Below, one piece after another: positions 49,992 through 58,664 of a DNA stretch of 64,000 bases. The translations under genes and the position numbers were made by a program. A model generated the notes under the pieces. It was not told the origin of the DNA. It saw nothing but the letters and a program-made list of their open reading frames with translations, and made no database searches. The first letter of the stretch is position 1, and each line of letters begins with the position of its first letter. This DNA comes from Streptosporangiaceae bacterium NEAU-GS5 (GTDB lineage: Bacteria; Actinomycetota; Actinomycetes; Streptosporangiales; Streptosporangiaceae): NCBI GenBank assembly GCA_017592665.1, contig JAGFNW010000004.1, positions 62,001-126,000 of the forward strand, given 5' to 3'.

Positions 49992-50031
49992 CCGACCATT
50001 CTCTACCGATTCCTTGGCTTAGGAGTAAATC

Positions 50032-51324
50032 GTGACTTTCCTGTGGGGCACCGCGACGGCCGCGTACCAGATCGAAGGCGCGGTCGCCGAGGATGGGCGC
50101 GGGCCGTCGATCTGGGACACCTTCAGTCACGAGCCTGGCAAGACCCGCGACGGCCACACGGGCGACATCGCGTGCGACCACTATCACCGCTGGCCAGAGG
50201 ACGTGGAGCTGATGGCGGCCGCCGGATTGAACGCCTACCGTTTCTCGATCGCCTGGCCGCGGATCCAGCCGACCGGCACCGGGCCGGCCAACGTCAAGGG
50301 GCTCGACTTCTACGACCGCCTGGTCGACGGGTTGTGCGCGAAGGGCATCGCCCCCGCGGCCACGCTCTTCCACTGGGACCTTCCCCAGGCCCTGGAAGAC
50401 GGCGGCGGCTGGATGAACCGCGACGTTTCCGAGCAGTTCGCTGATTATGCGGCGATCGTGGTCGAGCGGCTGGGCGATCGGGTCCAGCAGTGGATCACGC
50501 TCAATGAGCCGGTCATCCACATGATCTTCGGGTACGCCCTGGGCATGCACGCCCCCGGCCGCGCGCTCATGCTCGACGCGCTACCGGTCGCGCACCACCA
50601 GCTGCTCGGGCACGGCCTCGCCGTACAGGCCCTGCGGGCCGGGGGCGCGGCGCAGGTCCTGATCACCAACAACTGCACCCCGGTGTGGCCGGCGTCCGAC
50701 TCCGCGGAGGACCAGGCCGCCGCGGACGCCTACGACACCCTCCACAACCGCCTCTTCAACGACCCCGTCCTGCTGGGCACGTATCCCGACCTCACGGCCT
50801 TCGGCGTCGAGCCACACTTCATCCGCGACGGCGACCTCAAGGCCATCTCCGCCCCGCTCGACGGCTTCGGCCTCAACTACTACACCCCGACCAGGGTCAC
50901 CGGGCCGAACGCGGACAGCGTCATGCCGTTCGAACTGGCCGACATCACCGGCTATCCGAAGACCGAGTTCGGCTGGCCCGTCGTCCCTGACGGCCTGCGT
51001 GAGCTGCTGGTCTCTCTCAAGTCCCGCTACGGCACGGCCCTGCCGCCCGTTTACATCACCGAGAACGGCTGCTCGTACGCGGCGATCGACGACCAGTTCC
51101 GGATCGACTACCTCGACGCCCACTTCAAGGCCGTCGAGACGGCCCAGTCCGAGGGCGTCGACGTCCGCGGCTACTTCATCTGGTCCCTGCTCGACAACTT
51201 CGAGTGGGCCGAGGGCTACCACCAGCGCTTCGGCCTCATCCACGTCGACTTCGACACCCAAACCCGCACCCCCCGATCCTCCTACCACTGGCTCCGCACC
51301 CACCTCTCCCCCGCGGGGGGTTAG
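50032..51324 (+). CDS. GH1 family beta-glucosidase
   Basis: A 430-residue retaining glycosidase with no signal peptide, so cytosolic. Catalytic acid/base Glu159 is in TLNEP and the nucleophile Glu344 in YITENG; the start FLWGTATAAYQIEGA is diagnostic. It hydrolyses beta-glucosides such as cellobiose or related disaccharides. GTG at 50032 follows TTAGGAG. Divergent TetR gene upstream; overlaps the convergent secreted protein gene by 4 bp at its stop. The sugar importer at 38.7-41.8 kb might supply its substrate, but no shared operator was seen. Confidence 0.93.
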   Translation: MTFLWGTATAAYQIEGAVAEDGRGPSIWDTFSHEPGKTRDGHTGDIACDHYHRWPEDVELMAAAGLNAYRFSIAWPRIQPTGTGPANVKGLDFYDRLVDGLCAKGIAPAATLFHWDLPQALEDGGGWMNRDVSEQFADYAAIVVERLGDRVQQWITLNEPVIHMIFGYALGMHAPGRALMLDALPVAHHQLLGHGLAVQALRAGGAAQVLITNNCTPVWPASDSAEDQAAADAYDTLHNRLFNDPVLLGTYPDLTAFGVEPHFIRDGDLKAISAPLDGFGLNYYTPTRVTGPNADSVMPFELADITGYPKTEFGWPVVPDGLRELLVSLKSRYGTALPPVYITENGCSYAAIDDQFRIDYLDAHFKAVETAQSEGVDVRGYFIWSLLDNFEWAEGYHQRFGLIHVDFDTQTRTPRSSYHWLRTHLSPAGG

Positions 51325-52211
51325 AGGACTGAGACGTGGACGTGGTCGTAGTGGTTGGCGGTGATGCCGCCGCGGTCGGCCATGGGGCGCCAGCCGGTGC
51401 CGGTGCGCATGTCGTAGAAGCGCTGCTGCCAGATGATGTACATGATCCCGTATTCGGCATGGTGATCTATGCACCACTGGGCGACCGCGTCGCCGCGGTC
51501 CTTGGCGTCGGCGGCGGCCGCGCGACCGCCTGAGCTCATCATGAAGTCGCAGGCCCGCCCCTTGCCGTGCTCGCCGGGGTCGCCCGGGCGCAGGCACCCC
51601 ACGCCGAACGGCATGGGGAACTCGCGCATGATGGCGTCCCGCACGGTGATCATGCGGGGGGTGAGGCCGCTGCCCGCGTCCGGCGTCTGGAACCCGAACT
51701 TGGCCAGCAGCGACTCGACCTCGCGCCGCTTGGACTGCAGGTCCTTGATGTTCTTCTGCAGCGCGGAGATCTTCTTGTCGGCGTCCTTGGACGCCTTCTT
51801 CTGCTGGTCGAGCAGCCACTGGACGCTGGCCAGGCGCTGCGTCTTCACGTTCGACAGGTAGGCGATGTCGGCCGCGGAGTCGAGCGTGGTGTCCTGCGTG
51901 AACAGGTGGATGCCGTCGATGGCGGCGCCCATGTAGCTGGTCTGGGCGAACTGAGCCACCTGCTCCTTGGCGGTGGAGAGGTCGCCCTTGAGCTTCTTGA
52001 CCCGCTTGTCGGCCTTCTCGGCGGCCTTGCGGGTGTCCTCCAGGTCGATGATCTCGCCGCGGTAGGCCTTGTTGAGATCGGCCGCCTGTTTGGTGAGCTT
52101 CTTCAGCTTCGTCGCCTGGTCGGGATCGGCGTACGAGGGAATCGAGGCGGCGGGAAGCACGAGCGCACCGAACCCGGCGAGCACCAGCAACGTCGCGACA
52201 CTGCGCCTCAA
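51321..52211 (-). CDS. secreted coiled-coil protein with hydrolase-like C-terminal domain
   Basis: A 296-residue protein with a signal peptide (~1-31), a long coiled coil (~35-180; LKKLTKQAADLNKAYRGEII, KAAEKADKRVKKLKGDLSTA) and a C-terminal domain of ~100 residues with CLRPGDPGEHGKGRACDFMM and HYDHVHVSV. This ending resembles the ARB_07466-like/M15-type domains of actinobacterial cell-wall proteins such as RipA-associated coiled-coil proteins. TTG at 52211 is preferred because CGAGGAGGGGAG precedes it and the signal peptide starts there; an upstream ATG lacks both. It probably functions in peptidoglycan remodelling. Confidence 0.8.
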   Translation of the reverse strand: MRRSVATLLVLAGFGALVLPAASIPSYADPDQATKLKKLTKQAADLNKAYRGEIIDLEDTRKAAEKADKRVKKLKGDLSTAKEQVAQFAQTSYMGAAIDGIHLFTQDTTLDSAADIAYLSNVKTQRLASVQWLLDQQKKASKDADKKISALQKNIKDLQSKRREVESLLAKFGFQTPDAGSGLTPRMITVRDAIMREFPMPFGVGCLRPGDPGEHGKGRACDFMMSSGGRAAAADAKDRGDAVAQWCIDHHAEYGIMYIIWQQRFYDMRTGTGWRPMADRGGITANHYDHVHVSVL

Positions 52212-52242
52212 GGACTCCCCTCCTCGAAGTGGACTGACCGAA

Positions 52243-52248
52243 ACTATA
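52243..52248 (-). promoter_or_regulatory. possible -10 of the secreted coiled-coil gene
   Basis: On the minus strand TATAGT (52243-52248) matches TATAAT at 5 of 6 positions, 31 bp before the TTG start. No good -35 is placed 16-18 bp upstream, so confidence is low. Confidence 0.3.
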
Positions 52249-52421
52249 GAAGGCGATCTTGGTGGTCGCGACCAGAACGGCCCGAACCCCTGTCCCTTTA
52301 ATGAAGTATCTACCACTTTGGGAGTTTCTCGTCACACTACACACCAAGATCACCAGATTAGGGCCTTGCCACATCGGCCTAAGCGGTGAAATTTCGAGGC
52401 ATCCTCACGAAGGGATCCGCC

Positions 52422-55400
52422 GTGTCACGCCGCTTCGTGTTTTCCTCTGTCGTCGCCCTGTCCCTGGGCGTCGCGATGAGCCTGACGGCTCCTGTCGCGC
52501 ATGCCGACTCAGGTGATCCGCTGCCCCCCAAGGACCGCATCGACCTCTACCAACTCGACAGCCCGTCAGGAACCGCGCAGACCCTGATCGAGAAGGGGTA
52601 CGACGTGGTCCAGCGGACGCCGACGGGCGACCTGGAGCACATCGAGATCGCCGCCAACGCCGTCGAGGTGGCCAAGCTCCGCAAGCTCGGCCTCAACCCC
52701 TCACCCGTACGCAACCCGCAGGGCCAGACCCAGCTGCAGGCCGCCAGGGCGCAGGCCGCGGGAGGCTACACGGTTTGGCGGTCCTACTCCGAGCCGGGCG
52801 GCATCGCCGACCAGTTACGTGCGATCGCCAACGCCAACAAGGACCTGGTCAAGCTCCAGTCGATCGGCAAGACCCTGCAGGGCAAGGACATCCTGGCCGT
52901 CAAGGTCACCAAGCTGGCCCGCGTCCTGCCGGACGGGCTCAAGCCGGCCGTGCTCTACTCGGCCACCCAGCACGCCCGCGAGTGGATCTCCACCGAGGTC
53001 GACATGCGGATGCTGAAGTACGTCCTCGCCAACAAGGCCGCCCTGAACAACCTGCTCACCACCGAGGAGCTGTGGTTCGTCCCGGTCGCCAACCCGGACG
53101 GCTACGACTTCACCTTCACCGAGGGCAACCGCCTCTGGCGTAAGAACCTCCGCGACAACGACGGCGACGGGCAGATCACCAGCGCCGACGGCGTCGACCC
53201 CAACCGGAACTTCCCCACCAACTTCCACTACGACGAAGAGGGCTCGTCCAGCATCATCAGCAGCGAGACCTACCGCGGGACCGCTGCCATGAGCGAGCCG
53301 GAGACCCGCGCCATGGACGGCCTGCTGCGCCGGATCCGCTTCAAGGCCCAGGTCAACTACCACTCGTTCGGCCCGCTGCTGCTCTATCCGCAGGGCTGGC
53401 AGGTGGCCACCACCACCGCCGACGACCCCGTCTACCTGGCCCTGACCGGCACGGACGAGAACCCGGCCGTCCCCGGCTTCGACCCGGGCGTGGGCGCGGA
53501 GCTGTACACGACCAACGGCGAGACCACCGACCACGCGCACAAGCAGTACGGCACGCTGGCCTGGACGCCCGAGTTGGAGGAGGGCTGTCCTGGCTGTGGC
53601 TTCGTCTTCCCCGACGACGAGGCGCTGGTGCAGGCCGAGTTCGACAAGCAGCTGCCGTTCGCGCTGGACGTGGCCAAGTCGGCGCCCAACTTCAGCGAGC
53701 CGGTCAGCCATCTCGGCAACGTCGTCCCCGACTTCAGGGTCGACAAGTTCGGCGTGAGCTACGGCCGCGACCAGGTGGTGCAGGTCGACGCCAAGCGCAA
53801 GCTCGGCCCTGTTTTCCTCAGATATCAGATCAACGGCGGACCGGTCCGTACGGCGACCACCTCCGAGTGGCGTGGCGGCGAGCGGTACGGCCAGGGCTAC
53901 GACACCTACTTCCACCAGCTCCGCGGCACGGTGAAGGGGGCCAGGCCCGGCGACAACGTCAAGGTTTGGTTCGCCTCGCTGTTCAAGCAGAGCGAGTCGT
54001 TCACCTACAAGGTCTCGACCGACATCGGCGGGCGCGTGCTGATCGTCGCCGCCGAGGACGTGACGGGCGCCAGCCCGACGCAGACGACGACCACGGCCAA
54101 GTACGCCGACGACTACGCCACCGCGCTGACCGCGGCCGGCTACACCTCCGACGTCTACGACGTGGACGCCAACGCCCGCACGGCCCCGCATCCGCTGGGC
54201 GTGCTCAGCCACTACAAGGCCGTCATCTGGGAGACCGGCGACGACATCATCCCGCGCACGGTCGGGCAGCCTGGCGGAACGGCCGCCAACCTGGCCGAGT
54301 CGCTCGAGCTGGTCTTCCGCGACTACCTGAACGAGGGCGGCAAGCTGTTCGCGGCCGGCAAGTACGCGTTGTTCGGCCAGAACGCCAACGGTCAATACTG
54401 GTACGAGCCCGACTATCCGGCCCAGCCGGAGTGCACGGCCCGCGCCAAGCCGCCGTGCCTCGCGCTGAGCAACGACTTCCCGCAGTACTACCTCGGCGCG
54501 TACGCCGCGATCGACGGCGGCGGCCAGGACGACAACGGGAACACCCTGCCGCTCAAGGGCGTGGCCGGCCCCTTCCAGGGCTTCCTCGGCTCACTGAACG
54601 GCGGCGACTCGGCCGACAACCAGGACCACACGTCCTCGCTGGTCGCCACGTCCGCGGTGCTGCCGGCCGCGCAGTTCCCGCTGTTCGCGAGCTCGGCGCC
54701 GCTGCGCTGGGATCGGGCCGGCTCGCCCTTCGCGGCCCACACCGGCACGTGGGACGTGCAGAGCGGCATCGCCGACGTGTCGTACAAGAGGCTGACCAGG
54801 ACGATCGACCTGACCGGCCAGACCACCGGCAACCTGTCGTTCTGGACCTCGTACGACACCGAGCCCAACTGGGACTTCCTGACCGTCGAGGCGCACACCG
54901 TGGGCCAGGACGACTGGACGACGCTGCCGGACGCCAACGGCCACACCACGACCACGGCGGGCGACAGCTGCGCGGCCGGGTGGGTGGACATCCACCCGTT
55001 CACCGCGCACTACCAGACCTGGGACGGCAACGAGACGTGCACCAGCACCGGGACCACCGGCGCCTGGAACGCGGCGAGCGGCCCGTCGAACGGCTGGCAG
55101 CAGTGGTCGATCGACCTGTCGGCGTACGCCGGCAAGCAGGTCGAGGTCTCGATCTCCTACATCAGCGACTGGTCGACCCAGGGCCTCGGCGTCCTGCTCG
55201 ACGACGTCTCCGTCAACGGCGTGGCCGACTCCTTCGAGACCGGCCTCGGCGGGTGGACGGTGGCCGGGCCGCCGCCCGGATCGGCGCCGTCGCTGAACAA
55301 CTGGGCGCGCAGTGACAAAGCGCTGGAGGAGGGCGGCGGTGTGATCACCAAGGACACCGTCTACTTCGGCTTCGGCGTCGAGGGCGCGACCACCCAGGCC

Positions 55401-55460
55401 ATGCGCACCGACCTGACCAGGCGGGCCATGTCCTACCTGCTCGGCGGCTCGCTGCCGTAA
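52422..55460 (+). CDS. secreted M14 zinc carboxypeptidase, multidomain
   Basis: A ~1012-residue secreted protein. GTG at 52422 (GAAGGG upstream) is favoured over 52386 because the signal peptide (SRRFVFSSVVALSLGVAMSL) then begins directly. The M14 domain has HAREW (His184, Glu187), ANPDGYDFT, DPNRNF and VNYHSFG (third His), plus the catalytic Glu in WTPELEEG. A middle region (GRVLIVAAEDVTGASPTQ..., YLNEGGKLFAAGKYAL) resembles a GATase/ThuA-like fold, and the C-terminal ~280 residues resemble the MAM-type module of immune inhibitor A proteases (LSFWTSYDTEPNWDFLTVEA). Likely an extracellular peptide scavenger. A hairpin terminator follows. Confidence 0.88.
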   Translation: MSRRFVFSSVVALSLGVAMSLTAPVAHADSGDPLPPKDRIDLYQLDSPSGTAQTLIEKGYDVVQRTPTGDLEHIEIAANAVEVAKLRKLGLNPSPVRNPQGQTQLQAARAQAAGGYTVWRSYSEPGGIADQLRAIANANKDLVKLQSIGKTLQGKDILAVKVTKLARVLPDGLKPAVLYSATQHAREWISTEVDMRMLKYVLANKAALNNLLTTEELWFVPVANPDGYDFTFTEGNRLWRKNLRDNDGDGQITSADGVDPNRNFPTNFHYDEEGSSSIISSETYRGTAAMSEPETRAMDGLLRRIRFKAQVNYHSFGPLLLYPQGWQVATTTADDPVYLALTGTDENPAVPGFDPGVGAELYTTNGETTDHAHKQYGTLAWTPELEEGCPGCGFVFPDDEALVQAEFDKQLPFALDVAKSAPNFSEPVSHLGNVVPDFRVDKFGVSYGRDQVVQVDAKRKLGPVFLRYQINGGPVRTATTSEWRGGERYGQGYDTYFHQLRGTVKGARPGDNVKVWFASLFKQSESFTYKVSTDIGGRVLIVAAEDVTGASPTQTTTTAKYADDYATALTAAGYTSDVYDVDANARTAPHPLGVLSHYKAVIWETGDDIIPRTVGQPGGTAANLAESLELVFRDYLNEGGKLFAAGKYALFGQNANGQYWYEPDYPAQPECTARAKPPCLALSNDFPQYYLGAYAAIDGGGQDDNGNTLPLKGVAGPFQGFLGSLNGGDSADNQDHTSSLVATSAVLPAAQFPLFASSAPLRWDRAGSPFAAHTGTWDVQSGIADVSYKRLTRTIDLTGQTTGNLSFWTSYDTEPNWDFLTVEAHTVGQDDWTTLPDANGHTTTTAGDSCAAGWVDIHPFTAHYQTWDGNETCTSTGTTGAWNAASGPSNGWQQWSIDLSAYAGKQVEVSISYISDWSTQGLGVLLDDVSVNGVADSFETGLGGWTVAGPPPGSAPSLNNWARSDKALEEGGGVITKDTVYFGFGVEGATTQAMRTDLTRRAMSYLLGGSLP

Positions 55461-55466
55461 ACCGCG

Positions 55467-55492
55467 GGGGCCCTGTCTGGCGGCAGGGCCCC
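55467..55492 (+). terminator. hairpin terminator after the M14 carboxypeptidase gene
   Basis: GGGGCCCTG (55467-55475) pairs with CAGGGCCCC (55484-55492) across an 8-nt loop and is followed by TT. It starts 7 bp after the stop codon, as expected for a Rho-independent terminator. Confidence 0.75.
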
Positions 55493-55559
55493 TTGCCAAG
55501 CCGCGGCAGAACATGGTTCGGTTGTCCCGAGCAAGCATTAGCTCAAGGGAGGCTAGCCC

Positions 55560-56996
55560 GTGATTCAGCATGACACGCTCTTCATCGGGGGCGAATGGGT
55601 GACCCCGGCGGGCACCGGCACCATCGACGTGATCAACCCGCACACCGAAGAGGTCGTCGGCCGCGTGCCGGACGGCTCCCCCGGCGATGTGGACCGGGCG
55701 GTCGCCGCCGCGCGCGAGGCCTTCGACAACGGTCCCTGGCCGCGGATGACCATGGCGGAGCGTGCCGAGGTCGTGAGCCGGCTGGCCGAGATCTACAGCG
55801 CCCGGCAGGGCGAGCTGGCCGACCTGATCACCTTGGAGATGGGCTCCCCCATCACCTTCTCCCAGCTCGCGCAGGTGCCGCAGCCCCTTGGCATGCTGCA
55901 GTACTTCGCCGAGCTCGGAAAGACCTTCGCGGTCGAGGACGAGCGGCCCGGCATGTTCGGCCCGGTCACGGTCCGCCGTGAGCCGGTGGGCGTGGTCGCC
56001 GCCATCGTGCCGTGGAACGTCCCGCAGTTCGTCATCATGACCAAGCTGGCCCCCGCGCTCATCGCGGGCTGCACGGTCGTCATCAAGCCGGCCCCGGAGA
56101 CCCCGCTCGACTCCTACCTGCTGGCCGAGATGATCAAGGAGGCCGGGATCCCGGCCGGCGTGGTCAACATCGTGGCCGCCGGTCGTGAGACGGGCGAGCA
56201 CCTGGTCTCGCACGAGGGCGTGGACAAGATCGCCTTCACCGGCTCGACCGCCGCCGGCCGCCGCATCGGCGCCATCTGCGGTCAGCAGCTCAAGCGCTGC
56301 AGCCTGGAGCTCGGCGGCAAGTCGGCCGCGATCATCCTGGACGACTGCGACCTGCCGTCCGCCATGGGCTTCCTGTCGATCGCCTCGCTGCTCAACAACG
56401 GCCAGGCCTGCGTGGCCCAGACCCGCATCCTCGCCTCGGAGAGCCGCTACGACGAGGTGGTCCAGGCGGTGGCCGACATGGTCACCAGCCAGGCCGTGGG
56501 CGACCCGGCCGACCCGCTCACCGGCATCGGCCCGATGGTCGCCAAGCGGCAGCAGGAGCGCGTCGAGGGCTACATCAAGCTCGGCATCGACGAGGGCGCC
56601 AAGCCGGTCGTCGGCGGTCTCGACCGCCCGTTCGACCGCGGCTGGTACGTCGCGCCGACCGTCTTCGCCGGGGCCACCAACGACATGCGGATCGCCCGCG
56701 AGGAGATCTTCGGCCCCGTGCTCGCCGTCATCCCCTACACCGACGAGGCGGACGCCATCCGGATCGCCAACGACAGCGACTACGGCCTGTCCGGCACGGT
56801 CTGGACGGCCGACACCGACCACGGCATGGACGTGGCCCGCCAGGTGCGCACCGGCACCTACGGCGTCAACATGATGAACACGATGGAGCCGGCCACCCCG
56901 TTCGGCGGCTACAAGGCCTCCGGCCTCGGCCGGGAGCTCGGCCCCGAGGGCCTGTCGGCCTATCTGGAGTACAAGTCGATCGCCCGACTCGGCTGA
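55560..56996 (+). CDS. NAD(P)-dependent aldehyde dehydrogenase
   Basis: A 478-residue aldehyde dehydrogenase. It has VPWNVPQFV (oxyanion Asn), FTGSTAAGRRIG for the cofactor, the Glu in LELGGKSAAI and the catalytic Cys in NNGQACVAQTRI. The closest general type is the broad-specificity/betaine-like ALDH found in mycobacteria. GTG at 55560 follows AGGGAGG. It is flanked on both sides by hairpins, so it is monocistronic. It differs from the benzaldehyde-type paralogue at 26.3 kb. Confidence 0.88.
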   Translation: MIQHDTLFIGGEWVTPAGTGTIDVINPHTEEVVGRVPDGSPGDVDRAVAAAREAFDNGPWPRMTMAERAEVVSRLAEIYSARQGELADLITLEMGSPITFSQLAQVPQPLGMLQYFAELGKTFAVEDERPGMFGPVTVRREPVGVVAAIVPWNVPQFVIMTKLAPALIAGCTVVIKPAPETPLDSYLLAEMIKEAGIPAGVVNIVAAGRETGEHLVSHEGVDKIAFTGSTAAGRRIGAICGQQLKRCSLELGGKSAAIILDDCDLPSAMGFLSIASLLNNGQACVAQTRILASESRYDEVVQAVADMVTSQAVGDPADPLTGIGPMVAKRQQERVEGYIKLGIDEGAKPVVGGLDRPFDRGWYVAPTVFAGATNDMRIAREEIFGPVLAVIPYTDEADAIRIANDSDYGLSGTVWTADTDHGMDVARQVRTGTYGVNMMNTMEPATPFGGYKASGLGRELGPEGLSAYLEYKSIARLG

Positions 56997-57011
56997 TCTC
57001 CCAGGGCGTCT

Positions 57012-57042
57012 GGGCCCAGCGCGCCCCCGCGACGCTGGGCCC
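57012..57042. terminator. hairpin terminator between ALDH and alpha/beta hydrolase genes
   Basis: GGGCCCAGCG (57012-57021) pairs with CGCTGGGCCC (57033-57042), with an 11-nt loop. It is located 15 bp after the ALDH stop and 25 bp after the end of the convergent hydrolase gene, so it can serve both strands. Confidence 0.75.
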
Positions 57043-57067
57043 TTCGTACACCATTCATAGACGACCG

Positions 57068-57820
57068 TTAACCCAGAAAAGTTCGTTGGATCCACGACCC
57101 AATTCTGCGAATCAGGTCGGGCGTGGCCGCCGACTCGGCGTGCCCGTAACCCGGCTCGACCCATAGCTCCTTGGGATCCTTGGCCGCCTCGTACAGCTGG
57201 TGCGCGTGCTCCAGCGGAAAGAACGCGTCGCGGTCGCCGTGGACGATGAGCAGCGGCGTGGGCGAGATCATCGGCGCCGCCTCGTACGGCGCGAGCGGCA
57301 CCGGATCCCACCGGCCGTTGGTGATCCTGGTCCGCCTGCCCACGCGGGCCGCCAGCCGCCCGACCGGGTGCTCGATGGCCCAGTGCACCTGCCGCATGGG
57401 CCGCGTCCCCCGGTAGTACCAGCGCGCCGGCCCGCTCACGGCCACCACCGCGTCCACGTCACCGTACAGAGCCGCATGCCGTACGGCTATCGCGGCGCCC
57501 ATCGAGAACCCGACGACGGCCACCCTTCGGTAGCCGATGACGCGGGCATGCCGGACGGCGGCGTCCAGGTCGAGAACCTCCAGGTCACCCACCGTGGAGT
57601 GACCGCCTGAGCGGCCGTGGCCGCGAAAGTCGAACGACAGCACCCCGGCCGTCTCGGCCAGCACCTGCGTGATCCGCCGGGTCGCCCGCTCCCGCCAGGA
57701 TCCGGTGAAACCGTGCGCCAGCACGATCCCCGTGTCGAGCGAGTCGGACGGCGTGTGGGCGGCGTCGATCCGGACGCCGTCGGACGTGCGGAGCATGGCC
57801 GGAAACACGGGATGGAGCAT
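57068..57820 (-). CDS. alpha/beta hydrolase (serine lipase/esterase-like)
   Basis: A ~250-residue alpha/beta-hydrolase. The oxyanion-hole motif HGFTGSW, the nucleophile elbow GFSMGA (Ser), the acid in VHGDRDAFFP and the catalytic His in GYGHAES are all visible. ATG at 57820 is chosen as the first start beyond the neighbouring stop; the longer frame would overlap the ANL-like gene. It follows that gene by 10 bp and is the last gene of the 62-57 kb operon. It could be a thioesterase-like partner, which is speculation. Confidence 0.85.
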   Translation of the reverse strand: MLHPVFPAMLRTSDGVRIDAAHTPSDSLDTGIVLAHGFTGSWRERATRRITQVLAETAGVLSFDFRGHGRSGGHSTVGDLEVLDLDAAVRHARVIGYRRVAVVGFSMGAAIAVRHAALYGDVDAVVAVSGPARWYYRGTRPMRQVHWAIEHPVGRLAARVGRRTRITNGRWDPVPLAPYEAAPMISPTPLLIVHGDRDAFFPLEHAHQLYEAAKDPKELWVEPGYGHAESAATPDLIRRIGSWIQRTFLG

Positions 57821-57830
57821 GGACAAGAGC

Positions 57831-58595
57831 CTAGAAGGGCGGCAGGAGCCGGGGCGCACGCAGGTCCCCGAAGGCGGCCGACACCTCGGCCGGCACGACG
57901 GCGGCCGTCACGCGGAACTCCTCGGCCAGCAGCAGGCAGTCCACCGGCGTCGCCGCCGGCGCGGCCACCACATGTGCGCCCACGCTCAGCGCCAGGTCAT
58001 AAGCCCGGCATAGGACGTACGGATCGGTGACCGAAACCAGCACCACGTCCTCGCCCGACAAAGGCGCGCGCTCGGCGTAGGCGCGCAGCCCGGCCAGCAC
58101 CTCCTCGCCCGGCTGGACCATGTCGTTCTCGCCCGCCAGGCCGCCGTTCTGAGCGAACCCGCTCTCGCCGTCGCCGAGCAGATCGATGAACGGCGTCGCG
58201 CCGACCTCGAGCCCGAACGTGAAGATCTGCCGCAGCCGCGAATCGGCCGCGTCCGCGATCGACGTCTTGCTGTCGGTGATCATCATGCGGGCCGTGCTCC
58301 TGGTCAGCCGCGCCCGCAGGTCGGCCCCGTGCAGGGTGACCGGCACGAGCACGACCACGCCTCCGGCCGCGGCGACGGTGTGCACGGCGACCGGCAGGTA
58401 GCTGCCGGGCGAGACGTTGACCACGACCCGGTCGCCCGGGCGCAGCCCGCGGCGGCTGATGCCGAGCGCCGCGCGCGTCACCATCCCGCCCAGGCGATCG
58501 TAGGTGAGCACCCCCCGCCGGGCCGCCTCCGTGATCGCGGGCCGCCGTCCGCGCACCTCCGCCAGACCCAGCACGCATTCCGACCAGCTCGACAT
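57831..58595 (-). CDS. degenerate adenylate-forming (ANL) N-domain protein 2
   Basis: A 254-residue protein that follows the N-terminal domain of acyl-CoA ligases: RPAITEAARRGVLTYDRLGG, GISRRGLRPGDRVVVNVSPG, YLPVAVHTVAAAGGVVVLVP and ITDSKTSIADAADS. Where the TSGTTGxPKG phosphate loop should be, it has only ENDMVQPGEEVLAGLRAYAE; then it resumes with LSGEDVVLVSVTDPY and ends soon after VTAAVVPAEVSAAFGDL. The C-terminal catalytic half is absent. It lies 69 bp downstream of NB-ARC/LuxR regulator 2 and 10 bp upstream of a hydrolase. The same design and truncation point are found at 37280-38458. Confidence 0.78.
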   Translation of the reverse strand: MSSWSECVLGLAEVRGRRPAITEAARRGVLTYDRLGGMVTRAALGISRRGLRPGDRVVVNVSPGSYLPVAVHTVAAAGGVVVLVPVTLHGADLRARLTRSTARMMITDSKTSIADAADSRLRQIFTFGLEVGATPFIDLLGDGESGFAQNGGLAGENDMVQPGEEVLAGLRAYAERAPLSGEDVVLVSVTDPYVLCRAYDLALSVGAHVVAAPAATPVDCLLLAEEFRVTAAVVPAEVSAAFGDLRAPRLLPPF

Positions 58596-58664
58596 ATCCC
58601 GAACGTACGGGGAGAGCCGGGCGCGGACATGCGCCGGAATATGTACACCACTATGTAGGCGCCG